Part shown: positions 9,439 through 16,468 of the stretch, piece by piece
Layout: each line of letters begins with the position of its first letter
Position numbering within the stretch: the first letter of the stretch is position 1
From: Rikenellaceae bacterium
GTDB lineage: Bacteria; Bacteroidota; Bacteroidia; Bacteroidales; Rikenellaceae
Direction: 5' to 3'
Length of the DNA: 63,512 bases
Assembly: GCA_902363575.1 (NCBI GenBank)
Contig: CABJAJ010000009.1
Coordinates: forward strand, 1 to 63,512
The notes under the pieces: generated by a model
What the model was told of the DNA's origin: nothing
Database searches by the model: none
What the model saw: the letters and a program-made list of their open reading frames with translations, nothing else
Position numbers and translations under genes: made by a program

Positions 9439-10023
9439 ATGAACGTACAAGTATTAAGCGACCAGAAGCTGCTTAATAGTTATCTTTCGGGGGATCAGCG
9501 TGCTATATCCAAACTCATCGAGCGTTACAGCCGCCGCGTGCGCGACTACATCAACATGATGGTCAAGGACCGGGACGTCGCCGATGACATATTCCAGGAG
9601 ACCTTTATCAAAGCGGTGCGTGTGATCGACGACGGTCGGTACACGGACAACGGGAAGTTCCTCTCGTGGATACTCCGCATCGCTCATAATCAGGTGATCG
9701 ACCACTTCCGTGCCCAGAAACAGAGCCGGCAGGTGACCGAAGCCGAAGCGGGATACGACGTGCTGGGCACGCTGCGTTTCGCGGAGCGCACCGTCGAGGA
9801 TGAGCTGGTCAGCTCTCAGATCGAGAACGACGTCCGCCGTCTGGTGGAGCTTCTTCCCGACGAGCAGCGCGAAGTAGTGATGATGCGGTACTACGGCGGT
9901 CTCAGCTTCAAGGAGATTGCGGAACAGACCGATGTGAGCATCAATACCGCGCTCGGAAGAATGCGGTATGCACTGATAAACCTCCGGCGCATGATAAAGG
10001 AAAAAAACCTTGTTCTGTGTTAG
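9439..10023 (+). CDS. ECF-type RNA polymerase sigma factor
   Basis: A 194-residue sigma-70 family member of the ECF group. Region 2 includes DVADDIFQETFIKAV and FLSWILRIAHNQVIDHFR (about residues 50-90), which bind core and melt the -10 element; region 4 includes LPDEQREVVMMRYYGGLSFKEIA (about 140-162), the helix-turn-helix for -35 recognition. The start at 9439 follows AAAGGAG, preferred over the in-frame TTG at 9421. No anti-sigma factor gene is adjacent; instead a 44-codon ORF follows after 59 bp and then a terminator. Confidence 0.93.
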   Translation: MNVQVLSDQKLLNSYLSGDQRAISKLIERYSRRVRDYINMMVKDRDVADDIFQETFIKAVRVIDDGRYTDNGKFLSWILRIAHNQVIDHFRAQKQSRQVTEAEAGYDVLGTLRFAERTVEDELVSSQIENDVRRLVELLPDEQREVVMMRYYGGLSFKEIAEQTDVSINTALGRMRYALINLRRMIKEKNLVLC

Positions 10024-10082
10024 GAAAGGCACAATAAACCCGCCGGGCGGCCGTTAGATTTATAAACAAGTCAGCGACGCCT

Positions 10083-10217
10083 ATGGAAGATATCGACAAG
10101 CAAGACACATCAAACGCGACCCTGGACGACGAAACGATGATGCGGAATGTGATTAACGACGATGCAGATTTATTCTACCTCGATTGTTTCCTCTCGGAGA
10201 TTCTTCGGAAAGGGTGA
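10083..10217 (+). CDS. 44-residue acidic small protein (candidate)
   Basis: ATG at 10083 to TGA at 10215-10217 encodes 44 residues, starting MEDIDKQDTSNATL and ending FLSEILRKG. It is rich in Asp and Glu in the first two-thirds and has a hydrophobic C-terminal stretch with one Cys. It lies 59 bp after the ECF sigma gene and directly before a strong terminator at 10244, so it is inside the sigma factor transcript. I do not recognise the family. A regulatory role toward the sigma factor would be inference from position only. Confidence 0.55.
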   Translation: MEDIDKQDTSNATLDDETMMRNVINDDADLFYLDCFLSEILRKG

Positions 10218-10243
10218 TTATTAAGGGTTAATTTTTGATGGGA

Positions 10244-10278
10244 GACGGGGCCAATAGGTTGGTCCCGTCATTTTTTTA
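10244..10278 (+). terminator. terminator of sigma factor transcript
   Basis: An 11 bp stem with one G-T pair (10244-10254 with 10259-10269), TAGG loop, then a run of seven T. Confidence 0.9.
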
Positions 10279-10683
10279 TTAAATTCTTCGTTTACGATTT
10301 GGTTTTTTAAAAAACTATTCGTATCATTGCCTAAATTTCGTGTAACGAAGAAAACGCAAATGCAACTGCTTGCCCCCATCCGCGTACTTCTTCCGGTTTA
10401 CACCGGACTGCGCCTTATGTCACCCGTCATAAGGGGGGGGAAATCGTCACTCTTCATCTTCAAACGGTCGATTACCCGGAATCCTTAAAGATAAGGGGAT
10501 CGATCCGCCAACCGCTACCGTCCGTCTCCCGGAGGGAGTGGATCAATATTCCCGATATCCGCGATTTTTCCGACGATCTAAGCTGACCGCATCCTGCCCC
10601 TGTCGGCGGACGTCACCCCTATGCCCGTCGTCGGACGCATCCATATGCAACCAAACCATCTTTCAACTTTTAAATTATCCGTT
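10279..10683 (+). other. intergenic region with G8 tract before lipoprotein operon
   Basis: About 400 bp without a convincing gene. It holds a run of eight G at 10433-10440 immediately after a small inverted repeat (TTATG...CATAA), and a second short inverted repeat CCGG-TTTACA-CCGG at 10393-10406. No perfect TAnnTTTG box was found; TAAATTTC at 10332-10339 is the nearest. Confidence 0.45.
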
Positions 10684-12171
10684 ATGAAAAGAATGCTGTA
10701 TCATGCAGGCCGCTTTATGTGCGCGGCATTTTTGCTGGCAGGCGCACTGACCGCCTGCTCAGACGACGACACCACCCCGGACGGACCGGTCACTCCTCCT
10801 GACGATGCAACCGCTCTGGCAACCCCCGTGCTGGCAAGCCAGAACATCACCCAGACCGGATTCAAGGTGACCTGGGCGGCCATCCCCGACGCGGCGGTTT
10901 ACGCCTACTCGATCGATGCCGCCGAGGGCGACGAGCCGGAATACACGCTCGAAACTTCGGTCGCTTTCTCGGGCCTCGAGGCCGGTTCCACGCACGTAGT
11001 CCGCGTTCAGGCCGTTCCCGCTTCCACGGATACGGAGTTCAAGGCATCGGAATTCGCCGAAATCACCGTCACCACCGAAGCGGCCGACCCGACGTTCTTC
11101 ACTTTTGCACAGAATTGGCTCCAACCATCCGGTGCATGCATCAAGTGCACGCCTGCCGACGACCAGACGACTTATTTCTTCATCAACGCCTCGAAAAATG
11201 GGCTTGATTTCAAAGACATGGATGAGTATATCTCCGACTACATGACCACCAATTTCTGGTACGGCCCCGGAGACTGGCTCCCCAACGGCTACGACCTCTT
11301 CCAGGGTACAGCCGACTATATGGAATATGTCAACCTGGAACCCGCAACGGATTATGTCCTGATCGCCGTGGCCGTGGATATCAACGGCACACCCCTCAAG
11401 AAGGGTACGTATGAATATGCCACTCCTGCCGTCGGCACGATCAATTGTTCGTTCACGATCGAAACGGGCGACATCAGTTACAACCAGGTCAATCTCTCCG
11501 TTACGCCTTCCGATCAGAACGTCCTCTATACCATGGACGTTTGCCCCACTGCCGAGTATGCAGGGATGAGTGACGACGAAATCTTCGACGCCATGATGAA
11601 AAAATCATCGTTCCTGGCATACTACCACGGTACCCAGGAATTCACCGTTACGTTCACCGAGCAGGATACCGATTTCGGCATTTACGTGATCGGCTGCGTA
11701 CAACAGCAAGCCACAACCACTCTTTCCAAGGTCACGTTCCATTCGGGTAAGCAGGACTTCGACTTCGCAGGTGACGCCTATACCGAAATCGAGGTAATCT
11801 ACGTTGCGGAAGGGACTGCCGACTGGGCGCAGGGCTATGTCAAGATCGCCGCCATGTGCACCCCGAACGAGGCGACCAAGGTGTACCGCACCCTTTGCGG
11901 CCCGGCTTCCGCCTATGAAGGCATGTCGGACGAAGAGATCGGCAAACTGGTCGAGCAGGAGTGGGACACAGGCGAATGGCACATGGACGGCATCTGGATC
12001 TTCGATGCCGACAAGCGGATTCCGCTCGACGGCGAAGGCATGGTAATCACCCTTTCCCGCGACGCTTCCGGCAAGAGCGGCCGCCTGAACAAATACAAGT
12101 TCACCGCCACCCCCATGGGCGAATACCCCTATCCCGGCGGAGGCGACGGTCCGATCCTGGGCTCCAAATAA
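10684..12171 (+). CDS. lipoprotein with Fn3-like modules (paralogue 1)
   Basis: A 495-residue lipoprotein with lipobox ALTAC (Cys25) followed by SDDDTTPD. Residues about 40-130 form a fibronectin type III-like module with TGFKVTWAAIPDAAVYAYSI and L-E-A-G-S-T-H-V-V-R. After it come regions with the repeated pattern VNLSVTPSDQNVLY, and the acidic helix signatures MSDDEIFDAM and MSDEEIGKLV. These patterns recur in the next gene and at 48705. The ATG at 10684 begins the signal peptide; in-frame upstream ATGs do not. The gene is 31 bp before its paralogue, so the pair is probably one transcript. Surface or periplasmic location follows from the lipobox; ligand unknown. Confidence 0.85.
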   Translation: MKRMLYHAGRFMCAAFLLAGALTACSDDDTTPDGPVTPPDDATALATPVLASQNITQTGFKVTWAAIPDAAVYAYSIDAAEGDEPEYTLETSVAFSGLEAGSTHVVRVQAVPASTDTEFKASEFAEITVTTEAADPTFFTFAQNWLQPSGACIKCTPADDQTTYFFINASKNGLDFKDMDEYISDYMTTNFWYGPGDWLPNGYDLFQGTADYMEYVNLEPATDYVLIAVAVDINGTPLKKGTYEYATPAVGTINCSFTIETGDISYNQVNLSVTPSDQNVLYTMDVCPTAEYAGMSDDEIFDAMMKKSSFLAYYHGTQEFTVTFTEQDTDFGIYVIGCVQQQATTTLSKVTFHSGKQDFDFAGDAYTEIEVIYVAEGTADWAQGYVKIAAMCTPNEATKVYRTLCGPASAYEGMSDEEIGKLVEQEWDTGEWHMDGIWIFDADKRIPLDGEGMVITLSRDASGKSGRLNKYKFTATPMGEYPYPGGGDGPILGSK

Positions 12172-12202
12172 CGTTTAACTAATCTTTCAATTTGAAATAA
12201 CC

Positions 12203-13819
12203 ATGAAAAAATACCTTTTATTGTTTTTTGCATCGTTGGGCCTGCTCATGTCGAGCTGCTCGGACAACGACGAACCCACTCCCGGGCCGGTCGGGCCGGT
12301 CGATGGCGATGCCTTCACTTTCGAGGAGGTCGATATCACCTCGCGCACGGCGACCGTCCGAGTGACACCCGCCGATATGACCCAGCCTTACGTCGCCCTG
12401 ATTACCCTGCGCGATGTGGTCGATGAATTTCCCAGTGAGGAAGAGTTCTTCCAGCAGGTATTCGACGAATTCGAGGGAATGGGCTGGACGCTCGAAAGCC
12501 AGCTTATGGTCGGCCCGAAAAAAGTGGACGCTTATCGCTTGCAACCCAACGAACTCTATACCGTAGCGGTATTCGGCTGCACGAAGGACGGTACGCCCAC
12601 GACGAAACTCTACACCCACGACTTCATGTCGCTGGCCAAGGCACGCGAACAGGTGGATGTCACCTTCGACATTCAGGTGACCGACCTCACGCCCGACAGC
12701 GCCACCATCACGGTGACGCCGTCCAACAACGACGTGGTTTACGTGACCTTCGCGGGCGACCGGGCCATTGTCGATCAGTATCCCGGCAACCTGCTGCTTG
12801 TAGCTCAGTACATGGTCGTCTATGCCGAATCCGACGGACAGATCGACTGGGGCAATTACGACTCCTCGCAGAATATCCGCAAAGGCAAGGCTACGTTCAA
12901 TTACAACGGAATGCTCACCGGTGACACCGATCAGGCCGTCATCTGTTTCGCCATCAACAAATGGGGCGAAGTGATCTCGGAAGTGGGACTCGGAGAATTC
13001 CACACCCCCGCGCCTCCCCGTTCGGACATGACCTTCACGTTCGATGTGCAGAATCTCACTTTCAACAGCGCCGACGTCACCATCACCCCTTCCAAAACCA
13101 ACGAGACCTATTATGCCAATGTGGCCGTCAAGTCGTTTATGGACGATATGACCGACGAGGAGTTCATGGAGGGTTATATGATGCAGTATGTTCTGGATAG
13201 TACGCCTTCGGTCGAGATCAACGAGCACGGAACGCTCGAGCCCAACACCGAATACGTTGCATTCGGATTCGGTTGCAGTGCAAGCTGTCCGACCACCGAC
13301 CTGATGAAATACGTATTTAAAACCCCCGACTTCGTTTACAAATCGGGCGGCGACGCATGGGTCGATCAGCAGGTACTTTTGATCGAAGACGGAGCATACG
13401 TCCAAATGGGCGGTTACGGCATCATCTCGATGCAATATATTCCGAACGAGAAGACGAAGCATTACTACGTGGCAATGGCTCCCGAAGACGAGGAAGAAGC
13501 CTGGTTCCAGATGAGCGAGGACGAACTCAAACAGGCCATTATCCTCTCCCCCTGGTCCACTTCCCATGAAGACAACCTTACAATCTGGGCCGACAAACTG
13601 GGCCGTACCGCAACCCTTTATACCGTAGGCGAAGACGAGGACGGGAATTTCGGCGACATCAACACGAAGAAGCTCAAAGTCCAGCTTTCGACCAATTCGG
13701 GTATCAACACCTTCTCGAGCGTGGCGAAATGGAACCGTGAGGCCAATACGGGCGGTCACCTCGTGACGTCGCAAGGCCCTGTGTCCGCTTTCACGCCCAA
13801 GGCGCCGGCGATGAAATAG
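12203..13819 (+). CDS. lipoprotein with tandem Fn3-like modules (paralogue 2)
   Basis: A 538-residue lipoprotein (lipobox LLMSSC, Cys19) built mostly of repeats. Modules at about residues 38-143, 153-272 and 277-377 each start FxFxxxxxT-x-x-(S/T)A followed by VTPxxxxxxY, contain an acidic helix (FPSEEEFF, MTDEEFM) in two of them, and end with LxPNxxYxVxxFG and TxxF. A fourth, divergent region carries MSEDELKQAI. The strand pattern is Fn3-like. It shares these modules with the preceding gene and the 48705 gene. It is closed by a strong terminator at 13843. Function is unknown; a surface binding role is inference. Confidence 0.85.
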   Translation: MKKYLLLFFASLGLLMSSCSDNDEPTPGPVGPVDGDAFTFEEVDITSRTATVRVTPADMTQPYVALITLRDVVDEFPSEEEFFQQVFDEFEGMGWTLESQLMVGPKKVDAYRLQPNELYTVAVFGCTKDGTPTTKLYTHDFMSLAKAREQVDVTFDIQVTDLTPDSATITVTPSNNDVVYVTFAGDRAIVDQYPGNLLLVAQYMVVYAESDGQIDWGNYDSSQNIRKGKATFNYNGMLTGDTDQAVICFAINKWGEVISEVGLGEFHTPAPPRSDMTFTFDVQNLTFNSADVTITPSKTNETYYANVAVKSFMDDMTDEEFMEGYMMQYVLDSTPSVEINEHGTLEPNTEYVAFGFGCSASCPTTDLMKYVFKTPDFVYKSGGDAWVDQQVLLIEDGAYVQMGGYGIISMQYIPNEKTKHYYVAMAPEDEEEAWFQMSEDELKQAIILSPWSTSHEDNLTIWADKLGRTATLYTVGEDEDGNFGDINTKKLKVQLSTNSGINTFSSVAKWNREANTGGHLVTSQGPVSAFTPKAPAMK

Positions 13820-13842
13820 TCCGGCACTTCCGATACCACACT

Positions 13843-13878
13843 ACCGATACGCCCCCTGGGCGTATCGGTTTTTTTATT
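13843..13878 (+). terminator. terminator of lipoprotein pair
   Basis: A stem of 11-12 bp (13843-13854 with 13858-13869) with a 3 nt loop is followed by TTTTTTATTT. Confidence 0.9.
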
Positions 13879-14082
13879 TCTACAGGGAGAGCACGAAACT
13901 GCAGAATTTGCAAACGGTCACGGGACTGCCGTACATCGGACTTAGGGAAGATCATCGCGCCAACGGCCTTACGCCGCTGGTCAGGGGCAATCGGGTCGGA
14001 GTGGCGGCAAAATGGAGCATGCGGAAAAAACGGACGCCTGTCCTTGTGCAGACACGCTTCGGAAGGAGGGGAAGAGCTCCCG
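13879..14082. other. intergenic, nothing recognised
   Basis: About 200 bp between two converging terminators. An open frame exists at 13908-14171 on the plus strand, but its composition and crossing of the ncRNA terminator argue against coding. I see no promoter box here. Confidence 0.5.
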
Positions 14083-14114
14083 AAATAAAAGGGCGAGAGC
14101 TGAAGCCCTCGCCC
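14083..14114 (-). terminator. terminator of candidate ncRNA
   Basis: A 10 bp stem with one G-T pair (14091-14100 with 14105-14114) and a 4 nt loop; on the minus strand it is followed by TTTTATTT. Confidence 0.8.
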
Positions 14115-14348
14115 GACAACCGTGTTCAGAGGCGGTGTCCACGGCTGTTATCCGTTCCCGGAAAGGCATAAAAACAGATGCGGGACGTTTTTTCGCAGGA
14201 AACGTCCTGTAATGCTCAGCAGGCTAATAAACAAGCGGATGCGCCTAAATCCGGGGGGGGGAATTTCGGCATACGGATCCGACGGCACCCTCGCGTGTGC
14301 GTAGCAAACAGGTATCGGCAACCAATCGGATCATACTTTTGACGTTGT
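14084..14348 (-). ncRNA. candidate structured non-coding RNA, about 265 nt
   Basis: Complete transcription signals enclose a stretch with no coding frame over about 29 codons. The promoter at 14355-14385 is a perfect TTTG-N19-TATCTTTG on the minus strand, predicting a start near 14348. A strong minus-strand terminator lies at 14083-14114. Inside there are self-complementary pairs: GATCCGA/TCGGATC, CGGAT/ATCCG, GGACGTTT/AAACGTCC (8 bp, 9 nt loop) and a 9 bp stem around 14118-14152 that ends GCCGTG/CACGGT. It also carries a C9 run (G9 at 14253-14261). It shows no RNase P, tmRNA or SRP landmarks that I can recognise. A 6S-like RNA or a new sRNA are possible. Confidence 0.55.
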
Positions 14349-14354
14349 TTAGGA

Positions 14355-14385
14355 CAAAGATACGCTTTTTTACGGCAAATGCAAA
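14355..14385 (-). promoter_or_regulatory. promoter TTTG-N19-TATCTTTG for candidate ncRNA
   Basis: Minus-strand -33 TTTG at 14385-14382 and -7 TATCTTTG at 14362-14355, separated by 19 nt. It is a complete match to the Bacteroidota housekeeping consensus and points away from the cysteine-rich lipoprotein gene, whose terminator lies just upstream. Confidence 0.8.
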
Positions 14386-14393
14386 CAAACGGC

Positions 14394-14425
14394 ACAAAAA
14401 AAGGCGGCTTAGCACAGCCGCCTTT
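14394..14425 (-). terminator. terminator of cysteine-rich lipoprotein gene
   Basis: A perfect 10 bp stem (14400-14409 with 14416-14425) with a 6 nt loop; on the minus strand it is followed by seven T. It lies 16 nt after the stop. Confidence 0.88.
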
Positions 14426-14441
14426 CATTCCAAAGCAGATG

Positions 14442-14684
14442 TTACTTGTTGCAGCACTCCCCTTCGGCGGCCTCGGGGCAAGCGGTAGCCTCGCAGCATT
14501 CGGTCGAATCGCCCTTGCAGCACTCCCCTTCGGCCTGGGTGCACTCACCGCAGCACTCGGTGGCAACCTGCTCGGTAGCCTCGGCGGCCTCGGTAGTCTC
14601 GGCAGCCTTCTTATTGGTGTTGCCGGCGCAGCTTACCATGGCGGCGGCAGCTACGATAACGATCAGAGAAAGAACTTTCTTCAT
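14442..14684 (-). CDS. small cysteine-rich ECC-repeat lipoprotein
   Basis: An 80-residue protein with a signal peptide and lipobox AAMVSC (Cys19). The mature part is an Ala/Glu/Thr linker followed by ten cysteines, eight of them in four ECC motifs (TECCGEC, GECCKG, TECCEA, GECCNK). It is strongly acidic with almost no aromatic residues. It is flanked by its own promoter (14723-14753) and terminator, so it is a single-gene unit. I do not recognise a named family. Paired cysteines suggest metal binding or disulfide formation, but that is inference. Base composition is repetitive over the ECC region. Confidence 0.88.
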   Translation of the reverse strand: MKKVLSLIVIVAAAAMVSCAGNTNKKAAETTEAAEATEQVATECCGECTQAEGECCKGDSTECCEATACPEAAEGECCNK

Positions 14685-14722
14685 AGCTTGAAAGGATTTA
14701 AGTTTGACTTTTTGTTACGCCG

Positions 14723-14753
14723 CAAAGATAGGTATTCGACCGCAATAAGCAAA
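14723..14753 (-). promoter_or_regulatory. promoter TTTG-N19-TATCTTTG of cysteine-rich lipoprotein gene
   Basis: Minus-strand TTTG at 14753-14750 and TATCTTTG at 14730-14723 with 19 nt spacing. Predicted start near 14716, about 32 nt before the ATG. Confidence 0.82.
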
Positions 14754-14765
14754 TAAAAAACAGGA

Positions 14766-14798
14766 AATTTTAAAACTTGTCCGACACTATCGGACAAG
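14766..14798 (-). terminator. terminator overlapping the SPOR gene stop codon
   Basis: A perfect 9 bp stem (14776-14784 with 14790-14798) whose loop is 14785-14789, so it contains the TAG stop at 14787-14789. On the minus strand it runs into TTTTAAAATTT. Confidence 0.82.
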
Positions 14799-15248
14799 AT
14801 CGGCCACGCTCATCTCTTCGCGCATGAGATAGGCCCCCGGGAAGCGGCTCCTGACACGCCCCAGCAGGACGATCGCCTCCTCGGAGGTGACGCAGTTTCC
14901 GGCGGTTACCTTGAAATAGGGATTTTCATAAACCATATAAACCCGCACGTCCGGAAAGGCCTCTTCAAAAGCCGCTCTCGCAGCGACCGCCCTGGAACGC
15001 GCATGTTCGCCGTTGTCGAAGAAAATGCCGACGCGATAACCCCGAAAGCGGATGCGTCCCGCCTGTTGCGACGCATCCCGCACGGCAGCCCCGGCATCGC
15101 CCCATTCGAGCACCTGCACGCGGGCCGGAATCTGGTCGGCGGTGGTTTCTGTCTGTGCGAGCCGCTCTTTGAACGATGCGAGCGACTGGGCCCGGAGCGC
15201 CGGAGCGCCCGCGACGAGGAGAAGCAGGAGGAGCGTAAGACGTTTCAT
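14787..15248 (-). CDS. secreted SPOR-domain-like protein
   Basis: A 153-residue protein with an N-terminal signal peptide (about residues 1-20, ending ALRAQ). Residues about 65-145 match the SPOR-like pattern found in Bacteroidales: GYRVGIFFDNGEHARSRA, then AFPDVRVYMVYENPYFKV, then EEAIVLLGRVRSRFPGAYL in a beta-alpha-beta arrangement. SPOR domains bind denuded peptidoglycan at division sites. It is the last gene of the minus-strand operon and its start overlaps the stop of the preceding lipoprotein gene by 4 nt (ATGA), suggesting translational coupling. Its stop codon lies in the terminator loop. Confidence 0.8.
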   Translation of the reverse strand: MKRLTLLLLLLVAGAPALRAQSLASFKERLAQTETTADQIPARVQVLEWGDAGAAVRDASQQAGRIRFRGYRVGIFFDNGEHARSRAVAARAAFEEAFPDVRVYMVYENPYFKVTAGNCVTSEEAIVLLGRVRSRFPGAYLMREEMSVADLVR

Positions 15249-15745
15249 TCGTAAAGACGGTTTTGCATATCGGCAAGCGACACGCCAAAAATAGCAAGAA
15301 AATCCGAAAGGGGCATCATCGGAAGCGAAATATCGCGGCAGCGGGAGCCGCTGCAAACTCGGCCGGAGAACACCACGGCGAAGAGCGCCGTCTCGCCGGC
15401 CCGCATTTTTTTCTCGATCAGGTAGCCCGCAGCCGGGTCGGACAGGTCGATCCGCCAGCGCATGGGCACCTCCGAATCCCCGCGCGGCGCCACAAACGCC
15501 TCGCCCCGCAGCTCGATACGGCCCAGCTCGCCGCCGGCATAGTAGAGGGTCAGGCAGGCATCGGAAAGGCGCAGCGCACGCCGGCTCCGGTTCTCCACGC
15601 GGAGCGTGAGGTCCATCCCCGTCCATCCGTAACGCCGGAAGGCGGTCAGCTCCCCCACCGTCAGCCGGCGCTGCAACGCGCTTCCGCATCCGACGCACAG
15701 GAGCGCAACCGTTATGGGGACGATCAGCCGGCGCAACGGTTTCAT
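15245..15745 (-). CDS. LEA14/WHy-like lipoprotein
   Basis: A 166-residue lipoprotein (lipobox LLCVGC, Cys20). The mature part has LTLRVENRSRRALRLSDA and YYAGGELGRIEL, resembling the LEA14/water-stress-and-hypersensitive (WHy) beta-sandwich, in which NxSxxxL segments are typical. A second Cys pair occurs in VCSGSRC near residue 130. It overlaps both neighbours by 4 nt, menG upstream and the SPOR gene downstream. The function is unknown. The WHy assignment is from pattern only. Confidence 0.7.
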   Translation of the reverse strand: MKPLRRLIVPITVALLCVGCGSALQRRLTVGELTAFRRYGWTGMDLTLRVENRSRRALRLSDACLTLYYAGGELGRIELRGEAFVAPRGDSEVPMRWRIDLSDPAAGYLIEKKMRAGETALFAVVFSGRVCSGSRCRDISLPMMPLSDFLAIFGVSLADMQNRLYE

Positions 15746-16467
15746 AAGCGCGGTTTTTCAGCCGTGTAGATCCGGGCGATTCCGCCGCTCAGCGACCGGG
15801 CGCGGCAATGCGCGAATCCCGCCTTCACAAGCAACTCCATGAACCGGGCGGGGGCGGGAAATTCGTCCACCGAGGCGGGGAGGTATTCGTAAGCCTGCCG
15901 GTCTTTGGATATGCGTCCCCCGATCACGGGCAGCACACGGTGGGAATAGAACCGGTAAAGCGCCCGAAAGAGCGGAGCCGAGGGGGTCGAGAACTCCAGG
16001 ATCACCACCTGCCCGCCGGGACGGATCACGCGGAACAGCTCCTGCAGGCCGGTCCCGAGGTCGCCGAAATTGCGCACGCCGAATGCCACCGTCGCCACGT
16101 CCACCGCTCCGTCGCCCAGGGCGAGCCGCTCGGCGTCGCCCTCCTCGAGCAGCACCCGTTCGTCCAGCCCGCGGCGCACGACCTTGCGGCGTGCCTCCTC
16201 GAGCATCTGTTCCGAAAGGTCGATTCCCAGCACATGCGCTTCGGGGATGCGGGCAGCCAGGGCGATCGCCAGATCGCCCGTGCCGGTCGCCACATCGAGG
16301 ATACGGCGCGGGGACGAACGCCGGACGATACGCACCACCCGCCGCCGCCACAGCTTGTCGATCTGGAACGAAAGGGTGTGGTTGAGCCGGTCGTAGGCCG
16401 GGGCGATGCGGTCGAACATCTCGCGCACCTCCTCCTTTTTGGTTTTCTCTGTACGATAGGGTTTCAT
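15742..16467 (-). CDS. menG: demethylmenaquinone methyltransferase
   Basis: A 241-residue SAM-dependent methyltransferase of the UbiE/MenG family that converts demethylmenaquinone to menaquinone, the respiratory quinone expected in Bacteroidales. Motif I is DVATGTGDLA (near residue 58), followed by GIDLSEQMLE, then FGVRNF and the family signature RVIRPGGQVVILEFS. The N-terminus has MFDRIAPAYDRLNHTLS, also typical. The start lies 1 nt after the stop of the LolC-like gene and the stop overlaps the next start by 4 nt. Ubiquinone is not made by this lineage, so the MenG role is preferred over UbiE. Confidence 0.93.
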   Translation of the reverse strand: MKPYRTEKTKKEEVREMFDRIAPAYDRLNHTLSFQIDKLWRRRVVRIVRRSSPRRILDVATGTGDLAIALAARIPEAHVLGIDLSEQMLEEARRKVVRRGLDERVLLEEGDAERLALGDGAVDVATVAFGVRNFGDLGTGLQELFRVIRPGGQVVILEFSTPSAPLFRALYRFYSHRVLPVIGGRISKDRQAYEYLPASVDEFPAPARFMELLVKAGFAHCRARSLSGGIARIYTAEKPRL

Positions 16468-16468
16468 C

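Noticed and set aside
10379..10450. Possible riboswitch upstream of the lipoprotein pair
   Set aside because: Only short inverted repeats are visible; no conserved core of a known riboswitch class is present.
13908..14171. 87-codon plus-strand frame before the cysteine-rich gene
   Set aside because: It crosses the ncRNA terminator and has an atypical Arg-rich composition.
14149..14334. Possible short peptide in the candidate ncRNA
   Set aside because: Starting at the ATG at 14334, the minus-strand frame is closed by a TAG after 29 codons once the nine-base C run is read correctly, so no substantial protein is encoded.
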